Source: Pedobacter sp.
Lineage (GTDB): Bacteria > Bacteroidota > Bacteroidia > Sphingobacteriales > Sphingobacteriaceae
Length of the DNA stretch: 64,000 nucleotides
Assembly: GCF_031119335.1 (NCBI RefSeq)
Contig: NZ_JAVHXT010000001.1
Coordinates: 408,548 to 472,547, forward strand
Reading direction: 5' to 3'
Shown: piece by piece, positions 62,051 to 64,000 of the stretch
Layout: each line of letters begins with the position of its first letter
How positions within the stretch are numbered: position 1 is the first letter of the stretch
Notes under the pieces: generated by a model
The model's input: the letters and a program-made list of their open reading frames with translations, nothing else
What the model was told of the DNA's origin: nothing
The model's database searches: none
Made by a program: the position numbers and the translations under genes

Positions 62051-62185
62051 CTACTTCTCACTTTTCTTCCTTTGGTTAGCCTCCGCTTGTTTTACTTCAT
62101 CCTTTTCAGCTAGCGGTTTATCCGTTTGCAACCTTGGCTTTTTGCTTTTATCCTCTTTGGTCGTTTTGTTTTTATCGGTTTTCAT
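62051..62185 (-). CDS. Lys-rich small protein, 44 aa
   Basis: A 44-codon minus-strand ORF: MKTDKNKTTKEDKSKKPRLQ then DKPLAEKDEVKQAEANQRKK. Almost half charged, disordered. It resembles in style the 57-aa protein at 54507. The palindrome at 62248 lies 63 bp upstream. Coding status rests on composition and a sensible start; otherwise nothing in the 411-bp spacer 61944-62354 is explained. Confidence 0.5.
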   Translation of the reverse strand: MKTDKNKTTKEDKSKKPRLQTDKPLAEKDEVKQAEANQRKKSEK

Positions 62186-62247
62186 CGTTTTATCTTTAAA
62201 GAAATAACATTTCAGGTTTAAGTTTGTTAATTACTTTTTAATAATGG

Positions 62248-62259
62248 GTATTAATACCT
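62248..62259. promoter_or_regulatory. GGTATTAATACC palindrome (site D, perfect)
   Basis: Perfect 12-bp copy, 63 bp before the leftward small ORF and about 95 bp before the BatA-type gene. Confidence 0.5.
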
Positions 62260-62339
62260 TATCGCTTTGCGTTAAATGCTTTGTGCTATAAAATTGTAAA
62301 TGGTTCCCCTGCGTACGGGATAAAATCGAAAATCTTTTG

Positions 62340-62347
62340 TACCTTTG
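62340..62347 (+). promoter_or_regulatory. Candidate -7 promoter box TACCTTTG
   Basis: Exact TAnnTTTG only 7 bp before the ATG at 62355, so the transcript leader would be nearly absent. No matching TTTG at -33. Confidence 0.4.
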
Positions 62348-62354
62348 GTTTTTA

Positions 62355-64000
62355 ATGAATTTCCTCTATCCGGGCTTCCTTTTTGCACTTTTAGCGGTAT
62401 CAATCCCGATAATCGTCCATTTATTCAATTTCCGGAAATTCAAGAAAGTCTATTTCAGCAACGTAGCATTTCTTAAGGAAGTAAAAGAGCAAAACTCATC
62501 CCGAGAAAAACTTAAAAACCTACTGATTTTAGCCGCTCGTATTTTGGCTATCGTTTTTTTGGTGCTTGCATTTGCCCGCCCATTTATCAGCGGTAACGCC
62601 GAAACGAATAAGGCAAACGGCAATATTATAAGCATCTATTTCGATAATTCTTACAGTATGGATGCCGTAAATAAAGAGGGAAGTTTGTTAGATGAAGCCA
62701 AACGCAGAGCGAAAGAAATTGTAAAGGCTTACCAGCTTAATGATCGTTTCCAGCTGCTAACTAACGATTTTGAAGGGAAGCACCAGCGCCTGTTAAATTC
62801 GGAGGAGTTTATACAAGCAGTAGATGAAGTGAAGATATCTGCTGCTAGCAGGAATTTGCAGCAGGTCGTTAATAGACAACAAGGCGTTTTTACGGGCACA
62901 GCCAATCGTTATGCCTACGTAATTTCCGATTTTCAACAAAACTTTGCCGGCAAAGAACCCATCAAAAAAGAGCAAAGCACGCAGCTTGCCTTAGTGAAGT
63001 TAAGTGCTAACGAATTGCCTAATATTTCGGTAGATAGTGTATGGTTTCTTTCTCCTGTGCACCAGCCAAATGTTTCAGAAAAAATCATTGTTCGTCTAAA
63101 AAACTTTGGCAATGAAGAAGCGAAAAATGTTCCGCTAAAGTTAACAATTAACAATCAACAGAAAGCTGTTGGAAGTATTAACGTAGCTGCGGGAGCAACC
63201 GCCATCGATACACTTTCTTACAGTGGCTTAGGTTTGGGCTGGCAAAAAGGAGTGTTGAGCATTAAAGATTTTCCTTTAACGTTCGATGATGAACTGAATT
63301 TCAGCTTTCAAGTCAATGCCAATCAACAAGTGCTTAGCATTAATGGCAATAAAACTGCTAAATACATAGAAGCACTTTTCAATGCAGATCCTTATTTTCA
63401 ATTGACATCAGTTTCTGAAAATAACATCAACTACGCCGCTTTTTCAAATTACAGCTTAATTATACTGAATGGAATTGCCCAACCTTCTAGTGGTTTAGCG
63501 CAAGAACTTAAAAATTATGTGAATAATGGTGGTTCAGTAGTTGTTCTGCCATCTACATCTGTTGATATTGGCACTTACTCCGCATTCCTAAACACATTGA
63601 ATTTACCAGTGGTTGCAGGTTTAGTGACTGAGCCAACTAAGGTTTCGCAAATAGAATTGAAACATCCACTGTTTAAAGATGTTTTCGAAAGTTTACCAAA
63701 AAACATGGATTTACCCTTGGCTAATCGATATTTTACTTATACTGATAACAGCAGGATAGCCAAAGAACCTTTGTTACAACTACCCGCTGGAAAAACCTAT
63801 TTGGCTCGCTATCCCATGTCGTCGGGGCAAATTTTCTTAGCGACTACAGGTTTAGAAGAAGAGGATGGAAATCTTTCTAAACATCCACTTTTTGTACCGC
63901 TTATGTATAAGATAGCTTTCGAAAGTGCTAAAGATCAGCCATTGTTCTACACTATTTCTAAAGATAATTTGATCACTTTACCATCGGTTAAACTTGGGGC
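62355..64000 (+). CDS. BatA-type membrane protein with von Willebrand A-like domain (partial)
   Basis: Frame stays open to the window end; 548 codons are visible. N-terminal BatA domain with two hydrophobic helices (FLYPGFLFALLAVSIPIIVH and LLILAARILAIVFLVLAFAR) separated by a basic RKFKKVYFSNVAFLK loop. A vWA-like domain follows with MIDAS motif FDNSYSMD, then a long beta-rich region that includes a GATase-like fold (YAAFSNYSLIILNGIAQPSS). Such proteins occur beside MoxR ATPases in Bacteroidota. The C-terminus and downstream neighbours are outside the window. Confidence 0.85.
   Translation, partial: MNFLYPGFLFALLAVSIPIIVHLFNFRKFKKVYFSNVAFLKEVKEQNSSREKLKNLLILAARILAIVFLVLAFARPFISGNAETNKANGNIISIYFDNSYSMDAVNKEGSLLDEAKRRAKEIVKAYQLNDRFQLLTNDFEGKHQRLLNSEEFIQAVDEVKISAASRNLQQVVNRQQGVFTGTANRYAYVISDFQQNFAGKEPIKKEQSTQLALVKLSANELPNISVDSVWFLSPVHQPNVSEKIIVRLKNFGNEEAKNVPLKLTINNQQKAVGSINVAAGATAIDTLSYSGLGLGWQKGVLSIKDFPLTFDDELNFSFQVNANQQVLSINGNKTAKYIEALFNADPYFQLTSVSENNINYAAFSNYSLIILNGIAQPSSGLAQELKNYVNNGGSVVVLPSTSVDIGTYSAFLNTLNLPVVAGLVTEPTKVSQIELKHPLFKDVFESLPKNMDLPLANRYFTYTDNSRIAKEPLLQLPAGKTYLARYPMSSGQIFLATTGLEEEDGNLSKHPLFVPLMYKIAFESAKDQPLFYTISKDNLITLPSVKLG

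Overview
The window comes from an AT-rich member of the Bacteroidota, most likely Sphingobacteriaceae and close to Pedobacter. The evidence is a family-wide set: type IX secretion (T9SS) C-terminal sorting modules, a TonB-dependent receptor with a carboxypeptidase-regulatory domain, LytS-type kinases with periplasmic TPR or beta-propeller sensors, Bacteroidota-style promoters (-33 TTTG, -7 TAnnTTTG), weak Shine-Dalgarno sites and many short palindromic intergenic repeats. I see no tRNA, rRNA, CRISPR array, prophage or intact insertion sequence.

Layout. 0-7.4 kb: the end of pnp, a LytTR response regulator, and divergently two membrane LytS-type kinases that share an almost identical kinase core. 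7.6-14 kb: rpe, a TonB-dependent receptor, a 1.3-kb spacer packed with repeats, then serC-serA. 14.1-21.3 kb: a leftward run of a small conserved ORF, a membrane protein and three secreted T9SS proteins. 21.4-26.5 kb: housekeeping genes (DUF62 SAM hydrolase, PhoH, purC, a STAS protein, rnz, cold-shock protein). 26.5-35.2 kb: a composite palindromic element, an MCE/MlaD protein, two amidases, lptD, cinA and a 2-oxoacid dehydrogenase E2. 36-43.4 kb: a sulfur amino acid island, with hom-metX-metY leftward behind a SAM riboswitch and cysE-cysM rightward, followed by a gamma-family PLP enzyme. 44.5-62.2 kb: a stress and signalling island with an SDR, CinA-C, YciE-like ferritin, two soluble PAS kinases, two NarL-type regulators, two GH130 enzymes, a GT4-toroid fusion, DUF4142, DUF2383, KTSC, MgtC, Ku and many tiny hydrophilic proteins. 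The window ends inside a BatA-type membrane/vWA protein.

Strongest unusual signals. (1) Upstream of metY, a well-formed promoter leads into a SAM-I-type aptamer. Its closing P1 strand is followed 3 nt later by the start codon of an unannotated 44-codon ORF. The last 16 residues of that ORF include 5 Met and 4 Cys, so a SAM sensor and a possible Met/Cys leader peptide sit in series. (2) The palindrome GGTATTAATACC or a close variant recurs in four intergenic sites, all in the stress island, and is a candidate shared operator. (3) A 141-142 bp inverted-repeat element occurs twice, about 96% identical. In its second copy it is nested inside further palindromic arms. (4) Other intergenic elements keep the same outer arms while the inner hairpin differs.

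All calls were made by eye from sequence and translated motifs. No database search was run, and residue positions inside proteins are approximate.
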